Assembly: GCA_020050895.1 (NCBI GenBank)
Contig: JAGVJW010000166.1
Location: 1-9,661, forward strand
DNA length: 9,661 nt
DNA from: a bacterium
GTDB lineage: Bacteria > Bacteroidota > Ignavibacteria > Kapaibacteriales > Kapaibacteriaceae
Direction of reading: 5' to 3'
The position numbers were made by a program, and so were the translations under genes. Shown here one piece after another: positions 1 to 6,104 of this stretch (its first letter is position 1; each line of letters begins with the position of its first letter). The notes beneath the pieces were generated by a model. That model saw only the letters and a program-made list of their open reading frames with translations. It was not told the DNA's origin and made no database searches.

Positions 1-1409
1 AGAACAAACATTACTATGAGCAGAAAAAGTCACGCAGGCTGAAGTACGTCACCTTCCCACAGCAGCCCAGTGCCAAGGATTCGTCCTTAGCACAAAAACG
101 ATCGATGACTCTGCAGGCAACTTTTTCTGCACTGGCCACCATTGAACAGCGCGATTCGGCTTACAGCGTGGCAATGGATGCATACAACGGTACGACGAAC
201 GACTTTAAGGCCATCAACGACATAGATGCAACAATGTCTTTTGCTCTAATGAGCCTGAAACCACACGATGTCTTTGGTCCCCTAAACGTTGCCGACGGTA
301 TCAAGTATATACGTCTCGACAGTTTGCGCGAAGGACAGAATGTTGTTGCACGAGCTTCGCACATCTTGATTCCATTCGGTGAATCTAAACCTGCAGCCAA
401 GAAATCGGCTGATTCCCTCTTGCGTCTTGCAAAAAGCGGACAGGATTTTTCATTGCTCGCCAGATTGCATTCCAAGGATCCCGGCTCGGCGCAGCAGGGT
501 GGCGATCTCGGATTTTTTAGTAAGGGGCGCATGGTGAAGGAATTTGAAGATGCTGCCTTTGGTAATCCGGTTGGTTCAATCGTAGGTCCGGTGGAAACAC
601 AATTTGGTTATCATATCATCAAGGTTACCGACAAGCAGAGCACTGAAATCAAGTATTCTGAAATCACCATCAAGCCGGTAATTTCGTCGGCAACAACACA
701 ACTCATCATTACCAAGGCGGCACAGATGCAGAAACGCATTGAGGACGGCGCCCCCATTGATACGCTAGCAAAGGAACAACATCTAAAGGCTATCGAAAGC
801 CCCTTTATAACCTCTCAAAGCCCGTTCCTCGGGTCCGCAGAGCTTACTGCATGGGCTTTTGAGGCAGACCAAGGCGAGGTAATTCGCAAAGACGTTAAGT
901 ATTACGGCCTCGTCCTTGCTCAAATCACCGATGTGCGGGAGGCAGGCATTAAACCGTTCGACGATGTGAAAGCAGAAATTGAAACGAACGTGAAACGCTT
1001 AAAGAAACTAGAAAAGATTAGGAATCTGGCGGAGCAGGTTGCGTCTGCATGTAAACGCACCGGCAACGTGCAAGCCTATCGCGAAGTTGACTCAACTCTT
1101 GAGCTTCACGTGCAGACCGGACTGCGTAACAACGGACAGTTACAACGCTTCGGAAACGAGTTTGCTGCTACCAATGCAGCGTTTACCCAGCCCCTTAAAA
1201 CGGTGAGTGGTCCCATCAAGGGCAATCGTGCATGGTTTGTTCTCACAGTTGATGCACGCTCCGACGCAGATATGCAGGCATTTAAGGCGCAAGCAGCTCA
1301 GCAGGCACAAGCTCTGGCCGCTCAAGCAAAGGGTCAGGCCTACTATTCCTGGTTCCAAAAAGTCAAGGAGTCGGCCGAAATCGTCGACAAGCGTTTCAGC
1401 CGTAAGTAA
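1..1409 (+). CDS. ppiD: PpiD/SurA-type peptidyl-prolyl cis-trans isomerase, 5' end outside window
   Basis: Envelope foldase of the parvulin family that isomerises Xaa-Pro bonds in proteins on the periplasmic side. The frame is open from base 3, giving 468 visible residues. The ATG at 105 is internal, because the 34 codons before it read as normal protein and include LKYVTFPQQPSAKDSS, typical of the segment after a SurA_N/PpiD N-terminal domain. A clear parvulin domain lies at about bases 348-632: it opens with ARASHILIPFG, carries GGDLGFFSKG in the middle and ends with GPVETQFGYHIIKV. The part before it, ending GPLNVADGIKYIRL, looks like a decayed first parvulin domain. A C-terminal region with a Lys-rich helix (VKRLKKLEKI) and an Ala/Gln-rich stretch fits PpiD. 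The N-terminal membrane anchor expected of PpiD would lie off the window, so a soluble SurA-like protein cannot be excluded. It ends 52 bases before hpnC. Confidence 0.86.
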   Translation, partial: NKHYYEQKKSRRLKYVTFPQQPSAKDSSLAQKRSMTLQATFSALATIEQRDSAYSVAMDAYNGTTNDFKAINDIDATMSFALMSLKPHDVFGPLNVADGIKYIRLDSLREGQNVVARASHILIPFGESKPAAKKSADSLLRLAKSGQDFSLLARLHSKDPGSAQQGGDLGFFSKGRMVKEFEDAAFGNPVGSIVGPVETQFGYHIIKVTDKQSTEIKYSEITIKPVISSATTQLIITKAAQMQKRIEDGAPIDTLAKEQHLKAIESPFITSQSPFLGSAELTAWAFEADQGEVIRKDVKYYGLVLAQITDVREAGIKPFDDVKAEIETNVKRLKKLEKIRNLAEQVASACKRTGNVQAYREVDSTLELHVQTGLRNNGQLQRFGNEFAATNAAFTQPLKTVSGPIKGNRAWFVLTVDARSDADMQAFKAQAAQQAQALAAQAKGQAYYSWFQKVKESAEIVDKRFSRK

Positions 1410-1447
1410 ATATTTTTAGCGAAGCAGTGCAGCGTCGGAATCCCGCA

Positions 1448-1465
1448 ATGCTCTCTTCCCAATGA
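1448..1465 (+). promoter_or_regulatory. Possible five-codon leader frame ending on the hpnC start
   Basis: An ATG at 1448 opens a five-codon frame (MLSSQ) whose TGA at 1463-1465 overlaps the hpnC ATG at 1462 as ATGA. GGAA at 1437-1440 lies seven bases before this ATG, whereas the hpnC ATG has no ribosome-binding site of its own. This could be a mini-frame that delivers ribosomes to hpnC by re-initiation. With so few codons it could equally be chance. Confidence 0.22.
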
Positions 1466-2247
1466 CTCTTGACGACGCATATATACATTGTGTGGCGATC
1501 GCCCGATCGCATTACGAAAATTTTCCCGTTGCATCCATCTTCCTCCCCCGTGAGCTGCGTATACATGTTGCAGCCGTCTATGCAATCGCCCGCATGGGCG
1601 ATGATATCGCTGATGAGCATGCGGATCAAAAACTGGAAGAGCGGATGGCTGCATTGGATCTCCTGGATTCAGTTGTCGACGGCGCCGATCCGCGCGATGA
1701 ACCCGTATTCATTGCCGTACAACACACGATAAAATCCTTCAGGCTCCATCCGTCCCTATTCCATCGATTGTTTGAAGCCTTCCGCCGCGATGCTGCGGGA
1801 GGATTGAATGTGGTATTTGGTACCTGGAATGAAGTCCTGGAGTACTGTCATTATTCAGCCAATCCTGTCGGTGAAATTATCCTGTCGCTTTCAGGCAGCG
1901 CAACGCCGCAGGCAATTGCATACAGTAACGATGTTTGCACGGCTTTGCAAATCACAAACTTTTTGCAGGACAGAGACCTCGATATGTCAAGGGGCAGGAA
2001 TTACGTGCCCCTTACCATCGAGGAAACAGTTCAAAGAACACGATTGTTGTTCAGACGCGGACGCAACGTTATTCGCTGTGTACCCTCGTTAAGATTGAAG
2101 ATCGAGCTGAAGGCAATTGTTGCGGGTGGGGAGACGATACTAGACAAGATTGACAAGTCGAACCTACGATCAACTGGAAGAAATAGGATTACATTAACGC
2201 CAGGAGATTTTCCCTCACTCCTGTTGAAACTCATGAAACCTTTGTAA
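1462..2247 (+). CDS. hpnC: HpnC-like hydroxysqualene synthase (squalene/phytoene synthase family), shortened
   Basis: Member of the trans-isoprenyl diphosphate synthase family. In the known three-enzyme bacterial route, HpnC converts presqualene diphosphate to hydroxysqualene. HpnC marks are ARSHYENFPVAS near the N-terminus, the first Asp-rich motif DDIAD (residues 47-51), CHYSANPVGE (129-138), the second motif QDRDLD (169-174, D170xxxD174) followed by GRNYVP, and LKAIVAGGETILDKI in the last helix region. At 261 residues it is on the short side. After YVP only seven residues precede the QRTRLLF helix, against 31 between YLP and HRARDYY in HpnD next door, so about 24 residues are missing in frame. 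The segment before TWNEVLEYC also lacks the Arg-Tyr pair that HpnD has (TRY). The start is ATG 1462; the only upstream in-frame codons run back to a stop at 1417 with no ATG, GTG or TTG. A second TAA follows the stop. Family membership is firm, but full activity is less so. Confidence 0.85.
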   Translation: MTLDDAYIHCVAIARSHYENFPVASIFLPRELRIHVAAVYAIARMGDDIADEHADQKLEERMAALDLLDSVVDGADPRDEPVFIAVQHTIKSFRLHPSLFHRLFEAFRRDAAGGLNVVFGTWNEVLEYCHYSANPVGEIILSLSGSATPQAIAYSNDVCTALQITNFLQDRDLDMSRGRNYVPLTIEETVQRTRLLFRRGRNVIRCVPSLRLKIELKAIVAGGETILDKIDKSNLRSTGRNRITLTPGDFPSLLLKLMKPL

Positions 2248-2274
2248 TAATTGTTATCTACGAAGTAGAATTAT
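2247..2274 (+). other. Weak inverted repeat just after hpnC
   Basis: ATAATT (2247-2252) can pair with AATTAT (2269-2274), and CTAC (2258-2261) with GTAG (2265-2268) around a GAA loop, leaving a five-base bulge. No U-run follows. It may be a weak RNA hairpin between hpnC and hpnD, a processing site, or chance in an AT-rich gap. It does not look like a normal Rho-independent terminator. Confidence 0.2.
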
Positions 2275-2316
2275 CGCGTCAAACAGCTACTAAACGTCCC
2301 TATTTCTTCCGCTTTG

Positions 2317-2338
2317 GCCCGATTCCCTATTTTCGGGC
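2317..2338 (+). promoter_or_regulatory. GC-rich hairpin abutting the hpnD start codon
   Basis: GCCCGA (2317-2322) and TCGGGC (2333-2338) are perfect inverted repeats separated by ten bases, and the second arm ends on the base before the GTG start of hpnD. The hairpin would occupy exactly the zone where a ribosome-binding site should lie, and no Shine-Dalgarno sequence is visible there. If formed, it would limit initiation on hpnD. The pairing is seen in the sequence; the regulatory role is inferred. Confidence 0.35.
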
Positions 2339-3247
2339 GTGTCTCACGTATACGTCAGCTCCGACGATGAAATCCTGGCACTCTCAACATTGAAGGGTTC
2401 CACGAGTTTTCATTATTCATTTTCATTTCTCCCGCGGGAGGAGCGAAGAGCAATCAGGACGATGTATGCGTTTGCGAGGCGGATCGATGACATTGTAGAC
2501 AGTTCCCCTTCCCGCAATCCAGTTGAGATTGCCCATAAACGAGCACGCTTGGATTGGTGGCGCAACGAAATCGAATTGTTATATCTCAATAATGATGCCG
2601 ACGCTGATTCCAAAAAGGAAGATAGAAACCAACTCTCGTCTGTAATTCATCAGTTCAGCATTCCCAAGCAGTATCTGCTAACGCTGATAGACGGTTGCGA
2701 ACGCGACCTAACATACACACGCTACGAAACGTTTGCGGAGCTCAAAGACTACTGTTATTCGGTAGCTAGTATCATTGGACTCATCTGCATCGAAATTTTT
2801 GGTTATAGATACGACGAGACACGTCAGTATGCCATCAATCTGGGCTATGCACTACAGCTTACAAACATTTTGCGCGATATCAGGCAGGATAAGGAAAGGG
2901 GCACGATTTACCTGCCTCTCGAAGATCTCGATAGATTCCAGTACTCCGAGCGTGATATTATTAACGAAGTTTACGATGACAGATTTGTAGAATTGATGTC
3001 GTTCCAGGTACATCGTGCAAGAGACTATTACCACAAGGCTCGAACGTTGCTTCGGCCGGATGAGCGTATGACGATGGTTGCAGCCGAGATTATGGACGCT
3101 ATCTACTACCGGTTACTGGAAAAAATCGAGCTGACGGACTACCGTGTATATCAAAAGCGCATTCGAGTTAGCGCGGCTCACAAATTCATCACGGCTCTTC
3201 GTATATGGCTTGGTTCTAAGCTATTTGTGCAAAGGCTTCGTGGTTAA
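2339..3247 (+). CDS. hpnD: HpnD-like presqualene diphosphate synthase
   Basis: Condenses two farnesyl diphosphate molecules to presqualene diphosphate, the substrate of HpnC, at the cytoplasmic side of the membrane. The fold and motifs are intact over 302 residues: FHYSFSFLPREERRAI (24-39), first Asp-rich motif DDIVD (50-54), DLTYTRYETFAELKDYC (123-139), second motif LRDIRQD (178-184, D180xxxD184) with ERGTIYLPLEDL, and a C-terminal VYQKRIRVSAAHK segment like the basic tail of HpnD proteins. Phytoene synthase (CrtB) belongs to the same family, but the adjacent hpnC favours HpnD. The start is GTG 2339; the upstream frame closes at 2291 with no ATG, and the next ATG lies well inside the conserved N-terminal region. 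It follows hpnC by 91 bases. No hpnE or squalene-hopene cyclase gene is in the window, so the end product (hopanoid, other triterpenoid or carotenoid) cannot be told from here. Confidence 0.86.
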   Translation: MSHVYVSSDDEILALSTLKGSTSFHYSFSFLPREERRAIRTMYAFARRIDDIVDSSPSRNPVEIAHKRARLDWWRNEIELLYLNNDADADSKKEDRNQLSSVIHQFSIPKQYLLTLIDGCERDLTYTRYETFAELKDYCYSVASIIGLICIEIFGYRYDETRQYAINLGYALQLTNILRDIRQDKERGTIYLPLEDLDRFQYSERDIINEVYDDRFVELMSFQVHRARDYYHKARTLLRPDERMTMVAAEIMDAIYYRLLEKIELTDYRVYQKRIRVSAAHKFITALRIWLGSKLFVQRLRG

Positions 3248-3326
3248 CCGCCACCCAACCATTTCGGCAGACAAACATGTTTAATGCTGCTGTACTCCGT
3301 TGCTCTGTGTGTTATTTTTGCGCTCT

Positions 3327-3800
3327 ATGGAAATTGCATTTACCTCCGAGGAATTAGATCAAATTGAAAAGCTGAAAGCACTCTATCCGGAGTCGAAAGC
3401 AGCCATCATGCCGGTATTATGGATGGCGCAGAAAAAGTGGGACTGGCTCTCGGAGGATGTGATGAAGCACGTAGCAGAGGTTATGGATCTGCCTTATGCA
3501 CACGTGATGGGTGTAGTATCGTTCTACACCATGTACCACAAAAAACCCATGGGACGCAATCACGTTCAAGTGTGCACCAATATTTCCTGCATGCTGAAAG
3601 GGGGCATGGAAATATATGAACACGTCAGGCAGCGTCTTGGTGTAGGACACATGCAAGCAACACCCGACGGTAAATTTTCCCTCGAGGAAGTGGAGTGCAT
3701 GGGTGCATGCGGTGGAGCGCCAATGATTGCTATCAACGAAGACTTTTACGAAGACGTTACGCCTCAATCCACCGACGCATTACTTGATAAATGTGTTTAG
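3327..3800 (+). CDS. nuoE: NADH-quinone oxidoreductase subunit E (24-kDa [2Fe-2S] type)
   Basis: Peripheral-arm subunit of respiratory complex I, or of a related NADH-oxidising hydrogenase/dehydrogenase module. It has a thioredoxin-like fold that holds one [2Fe-2S] cluster (N1a). Over 157 residues it shows an N-terminal helical region (YPESKAAIMPVLWMAQ), the conserved GVVSFYTMYHKKP (62-74), and the four cluster ligands as CTNISC (Cys83, Cys88) and CMGACGGAP (Cys124, Cys128). The length is normal for NuoE. I chose ATG 3327 because the protein from there aligns with the usual NuoE start; a TTG at 3300 would add nine residues of no visible value. No Shine-Dalgarno sequence is evident. hpnD ends 79 bases upstream, and the next gene (ugd) is on the other strand, so nuoF is not adjacent. 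HndA/HoxE-type homologues share the same motifs, so the exact complex is open. Confidence 0.93.
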   Translation: MEIAFTSEELDQIEKLKALYPESKAAIMPVLWMAQKKWDWLSEDVMKHVAEVMDLPYAHVMGVVSFYTMYHKKPMGRNHVQVCTNISCMLKGGMEIYEHVRQRLGVGHMQATPDGKFSLEEVECMGACGGAPMIAINEDFYEDVTPQSTDALLDKCV

Positions 3801-3804
3801 CGTG

Positions 3805-5151
3805 TTACCGTGCAGGCGATTCTACCCTTGCCCGGCCAACGCTATGATACTCGAACCCTTCAGCCTTCATCTCGGCTAACGAGAATACGTTGCGCCCATC
3901 GAAAATAATTTGTTGTCTCATTGCCTTTCTCATTCGTTCGAAATCGGGATTCCGAAACTCATTCCACTCAGTGGCAATGATGAGAGCGTCGCATTCTAAC
4001 AAGGCATCGTACGGAGAGTGCGCAAACATAATCTGGTCACCCAAAACCCGCCTACTGTTATCCATTGCCTCGGGGTCGTAAGCCTTGATAATGGCCCCAG
4101 CTTCAGTCAATTTGTTTATTATAGCGAATGAGGGAGCATCTCGTATATCATCGGTATTCGGCTTGAACGCCAAGCCCCACAGCGCAAACTGCCTACTCCT
4201 TACATCATTCTGAAATCGTGAAATAATCTTATTGATGAATCTATCCACCTGATGAGTGTTCACCCTTTGTGTAGCCTCTACAATGTCTAAAGGTGTACCG
4301 GCCTGACGCGCAGCAAATGCGAGCGCCTTAACGTCCTTAGGAAAACAACTTCCGCCATATCCAATGCCTGCAAAAAGAAACCGACGGCCTATTCTATTGT
4401 CGGTTCCAATGCCAATTCGCACGCTTTCAATATCGGCGTTAACGGTTTCGCAATACTCAGAAAGGTCATTCATGAACGATATTTTTACAGCAAGGAATGA
4501 GTTGGCTGCGTACTTGGCAACTTCTGCGCTCCGTTCGTCAAACACAAGTACTGGCGCTCCTCCTCTCACAAACGGCGCATAAAGGTCGCGCATAACATTT
4601 GCAGCATAGTTATCAGATGTTCCGATGATAACGCGATCTGGCTTCATGAATTCTTCTACTGCAAAACCTTCGCGTAGGAATTCGGGATTGCTAACAACAT
4701 ATACCTGCCGAGTAGGAGCTTCTCTGGCATAGATCTCCCTCACTCGCTCTGCCGTTCCAACTGGTACAGTGCTTTTGTTAACTATTATTCGCGGATTTGT
4801 TATGTTATATTCATTTAACAATGAGGCAATTCTGTTCGACACAGAGAGTACAGCATCGAGATCGGCCTCGCCATCCTTTCCCGGCGGCGTTGGCAGACAT
4901 AGCATAAGGATATCGCAATCCCGAACAGCATCTTCCAGATCCAATGAAAACACAATGCGTTCTTCGCGGAGATTTCTTTCAAGCAGCTTATCCAAGCCGG
5001 GCTCAAAAATCACAGTGTCGCCCATCCGCATCCTGGATATTTTTTCCGGATCAACGTCGATACACACTACGCTGTTGCCTACATCGGCAAGGCACGTTCC
5101 GGTCACCAGTCCAACGTAGCCGGTTCCAATGATTCCAATTCGGTATGACAT
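3805..5151 (-). CDS. ugd: UDP-glucose 6-dehydrogenase
   Basis: Cytoplasmic enzyme oxidising UDP-glucose to UDP-glucuronate with two NAD+, supplying uronic acids and derived sugars for surface polysaccharides. Complete at 448 residues. It has an N-terminal Rossmann motif GIIGTGYVGLVTG (6-18), KSTVPVGT (126-133), NPEFLREG (155-162, with Glu157), the central helix AVKISFMND (with Lys223), GIGYGGSCFPKD (262-273) carrying catalytic Cys269 and Asp273, and the C-terminal domain motifs GLAFKPNTDDIRDAP and ATEWNEF. Nothing essential is missing. It is the last gene of a six-gene minus-strand operon: its ATG lies three bases after the stop of a small membrane-protein gene and has no Shine-Dalgarno site, so translation is probably coupled. 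GDP-mannose dehydrogenase is a sister family, but the motif set favours UDP-glucose dehydrogenase. Its placement after envelope-spanning genes suggests that operon concerns a uronate-containing surface glycan. Confidence 0.96.
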   Translation of the reverse strand: MSYRIGIIGTGYVGLVTGTCLADVGNSVVCIDVDPEKISRMRMGDTVIFEPGLDKLLERNLREERIVFSLDLEDAVRDCDILMLCLPTPPGKDGEADLDAVLSVSNRIASLLNEYNITNPRIIVNKSTVPVGTAERVREIYAREAPTRQVYVVSNPEFLREGFAVEEFMKPDRVIIGTSDNYAANVMRDLYAPFVRGGAPVLVFDERSAEVAKYAANSFLAVKISFMNDLSEYCETVNADIESVRIGIGTDNRIGRRFLFAGIGYGGSCFPKDVKALAFAARQAGTPLDIVEATQRVNTHQVDRFINKIISRFQNDVRSRQFALWGLAFKPNTDDIRDAPSFAIINKLTEAGAIIKAYDPEAMDNSRRVLGDQIMFAHSPYDALLECDALIIATEWNEFRNPDFERMRKAMRQQIIFDGRNVFSLAEMKAEGFEYHSVGRARVESPAR

Positions 5152-5154
5152 ATT

Positions 5155-5331
5155 CTATAAGAGAGTGAATGCGCGAAGTACAAAAATCAGGATGAGCAAT
5201 ATGGCAACCAAGATAGCCAGCTTTACAACACGTTTTAACAGCGACAGACCCAATATCACAACAAGAACCCATACAACAATCTTCAGGATTTGCGGCAGTG
5301 TACTATACCACATGGTTAGGTCATCTATCAT
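5155..5331 (-). CDS. Small two-helix inner-membrane protein (58 residues), unknown
   Basis: A short gene filling the gap between the TonB-family gene and ugd. It begins MIDDLTMWYSTLP and then has two hydrophobic segments, about residues 14-32 and 36-52, separated by a basic turn (KRVVK at 33-37), ending RAFTLL. The acidic N-terminus and basic loop predict a helical hairpin with the loop in the cytoplasm. Evidence that it is real: GAGGG at 5338-5342, six bases from the ATG; a snug fit between neighbours (11 bases after one stop, three before the next start); and a continuous membrane-type composition in this frame only. I do not recognise a family. It could be a stabilising subunit of the TonB-family protein or a membrane anchor for neighbouring proteins, both guesses. 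Confidence 0.8.
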   Translation of the reverse strand: MIDDLTMWYSTLPQILKIVVWVLVVILGLSLLKRVVKLAILVAILLILIFVLRAFTLL

Positions 5332-5337
5332 AGTTTA

Positions 5338-5342
5338 CCCTC
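5338..5342 (-). promoter_or_regulatory. Shine-Dalgarno site of the 58-residue membrane-protein gene
   Basis: GAGGG on the minus strand, directly after the TAA of the TonB-family gene and six bases before the ATG at 5331. It is one of the best ribosome-binding sites in the window. It fixes the start of this small gene and is a main reason to accept it. Confidence 0.7.
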
Positions 5343-6095
5343 TTACGAATTCCTGAACACAAATGTGATGGTACCTTCCATGTCGACGTTATCTGCCAAA
5401 GGATTGAAGCGCCATTGATACATGGCACGTATCGCCGCCTGATCAACAGCGGGATTGCCGCCCTTACGTGTAGGCGCTACCCAGCTTACTGATCCGTCGG
5501 GTCGAACACGAAATCGTAATTTCACTTCTGTGTTTAATGTTCCTGGTGGAAATAAAGGCAATGGTTTGTTAAGCACAATCCTATTCCCTCCTCCGCCCCA
5601 GTCGACGCCGTAACCAAGCCCCCTACCCTTGCCCATGCCAACCCATCCTGTGCCCGTCTCATCCACTGAGCCATCCTTCATTCCAATACTTTCATCAACA
5701 GCATCCGTCCCCGTAACGTTGGATTTATTCCTTCCAACATCCCGTACCGGAACCAGGTTTGCGGATTGTGTTGGATCGCTTCGATCAATGTTTGATTTCG
5801 ACGTCAGAGCTCGCTGAGCATCCTGCAGCGGATTCGATGATTCAATTCCTCGCGTTGCTTTTCCTTCTTCCGTCAAATTCCCCTTACTACCACCGGTGCC
5901 GTCACCAGCACCAAAGGACAACGTCACTGTTGTTTCTCCCGGTAGACTAAAAGGTTCGGGCGGTGGAATCTTTGTTAACAATGATATAATTATGAATACT
6001 ATCAGTATGCAAAGAGCAAAACCGAAACCTTTGAAGGCGTTCGGGCTCCATTGCAAACGCAACTGAAATGTTGGACTATCATTATACCTCTTCAT
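5343..6095 (-). CDS. TonB-family energy-transducer-like protein with Gly-rich linker
   Basis: Inner-membrane protein with one transmembrane helix (about residues 23-41, GFGFALCILIVFIIISLLT), a long periplasmic linker and a C-terminal TonB domain. 250 residues. The TonB domain is recognised by VKLRFRVRPDGSVSWV, then AVDQAAIRAMYQWRFNPL and a final strand TITFVF. In the family this domain contacts TonB boxes of outer-membrane proteins while the helix couples to ExbB/ExbD; neither ExbB nor ExbD is in the window. The linker is rich in Gly, Ser, Thr and Asp (SFGAGDGTGGSKG; GTGWVGMGKGRGLGYG) instead of the usual Pro/Lys/Glu repeats. I chose ATG 6095; a TTG directly before it is possible. It starts nine bases after the SPOR gene stop with no Shine-Dalgarno site, so coupling is likely. 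A TolA-like or structural role is an alternative to active transport. Confidence 0.85.
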   Translation of the reverse strand: MKRYNDSPTFQLRLQWSPNAFKGFGFALCILIVFIIISLLTKIPPPEPFSLPGETTVTLSFGAGDGTGGSKGNLTEEGKATRGIESSNPLQDAQRALTSKSNIDRSDPTQSANLVPVRDVGRNKSNVTGTDAVDESIGMKDGSVDETGTGWVGMGKGRGLGYGVDWGGGGNRIVLNKPLPLFPPGTLNTEVKLRFRVRPDGSVSWVAPTRKGGNPAVDQAAIRAMYQWRFNPLADNVDMEGTITFVFRNS

Positions 6096-6104
6096 CAATA
6101 TGTG

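Noticed and set aside
105..107. ATG as start of the PpiD-like protein
   Set aside because: The frame is open back to base 3 and the upstream codons read as conserved-looking protein, so the gene begins before the window.
161..532. 123-codon minus-strand frame opposite the PpiD-like gene
   Set aside because: It overlaps the parvulin coding sequence and has no recognisable motif or neighbouring gene on that strand.
2339..3247. Phytoene synthase (CrtB) as identity of the second prenyl synthase
   Set aside because: Same family, but the HpnC neighbour and the HpnD-like C-terminal segment favour presqualene diphosphate synthase; no carotenoid gene is nearby.
3273..3282. AAACATGTTT palindrome between hpnD and nuoE as an operator
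   Set aside because: A single ten-base palindrome in a short AT-rich gap is expected by chance fairly often, and no second copy was noticed.
3313..3320. TATTTTTG resembling the Bacteroidota -7 element (TAnnTTTG) before nuoE
   Set aside because: No matching TTTG element lies at the proper distance upstream, and it sits only six bases from the start codon.
3300..3326. TTG start adding nine residues to NuoE
   Set aside because: The ATG at 3327 gives the usual NuoE N-terminus and length; the extra residues have no support.
3417..3767. 116-codon minus-strand frame opposite nuoE
   Set aside because: It lies wholly opposite a strongly conserved gene, and its His/Cys/Val-rich product resembles nothing and has no ribosome-binding site.
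4769..5119. 116-codon plus-strand frame opposite ugd
   Set aside because: Shadow of ugd; the product is Ser/Arg-rich low-complexity sequence with no motif.
5051..5272. 73-codon minus-strand frame running across the small membrane-protein gene into ugd
   Set aside because: It is in a different frame from both; the 58-residue frame has the ribosome-binding site and membrane-protein composition, and this one has neither.
6096..6098. TTG start for the TonB-family gene
   Set aside because: An ATG follows at once (6095) and is the simpler choice; the product differs by one residue only.
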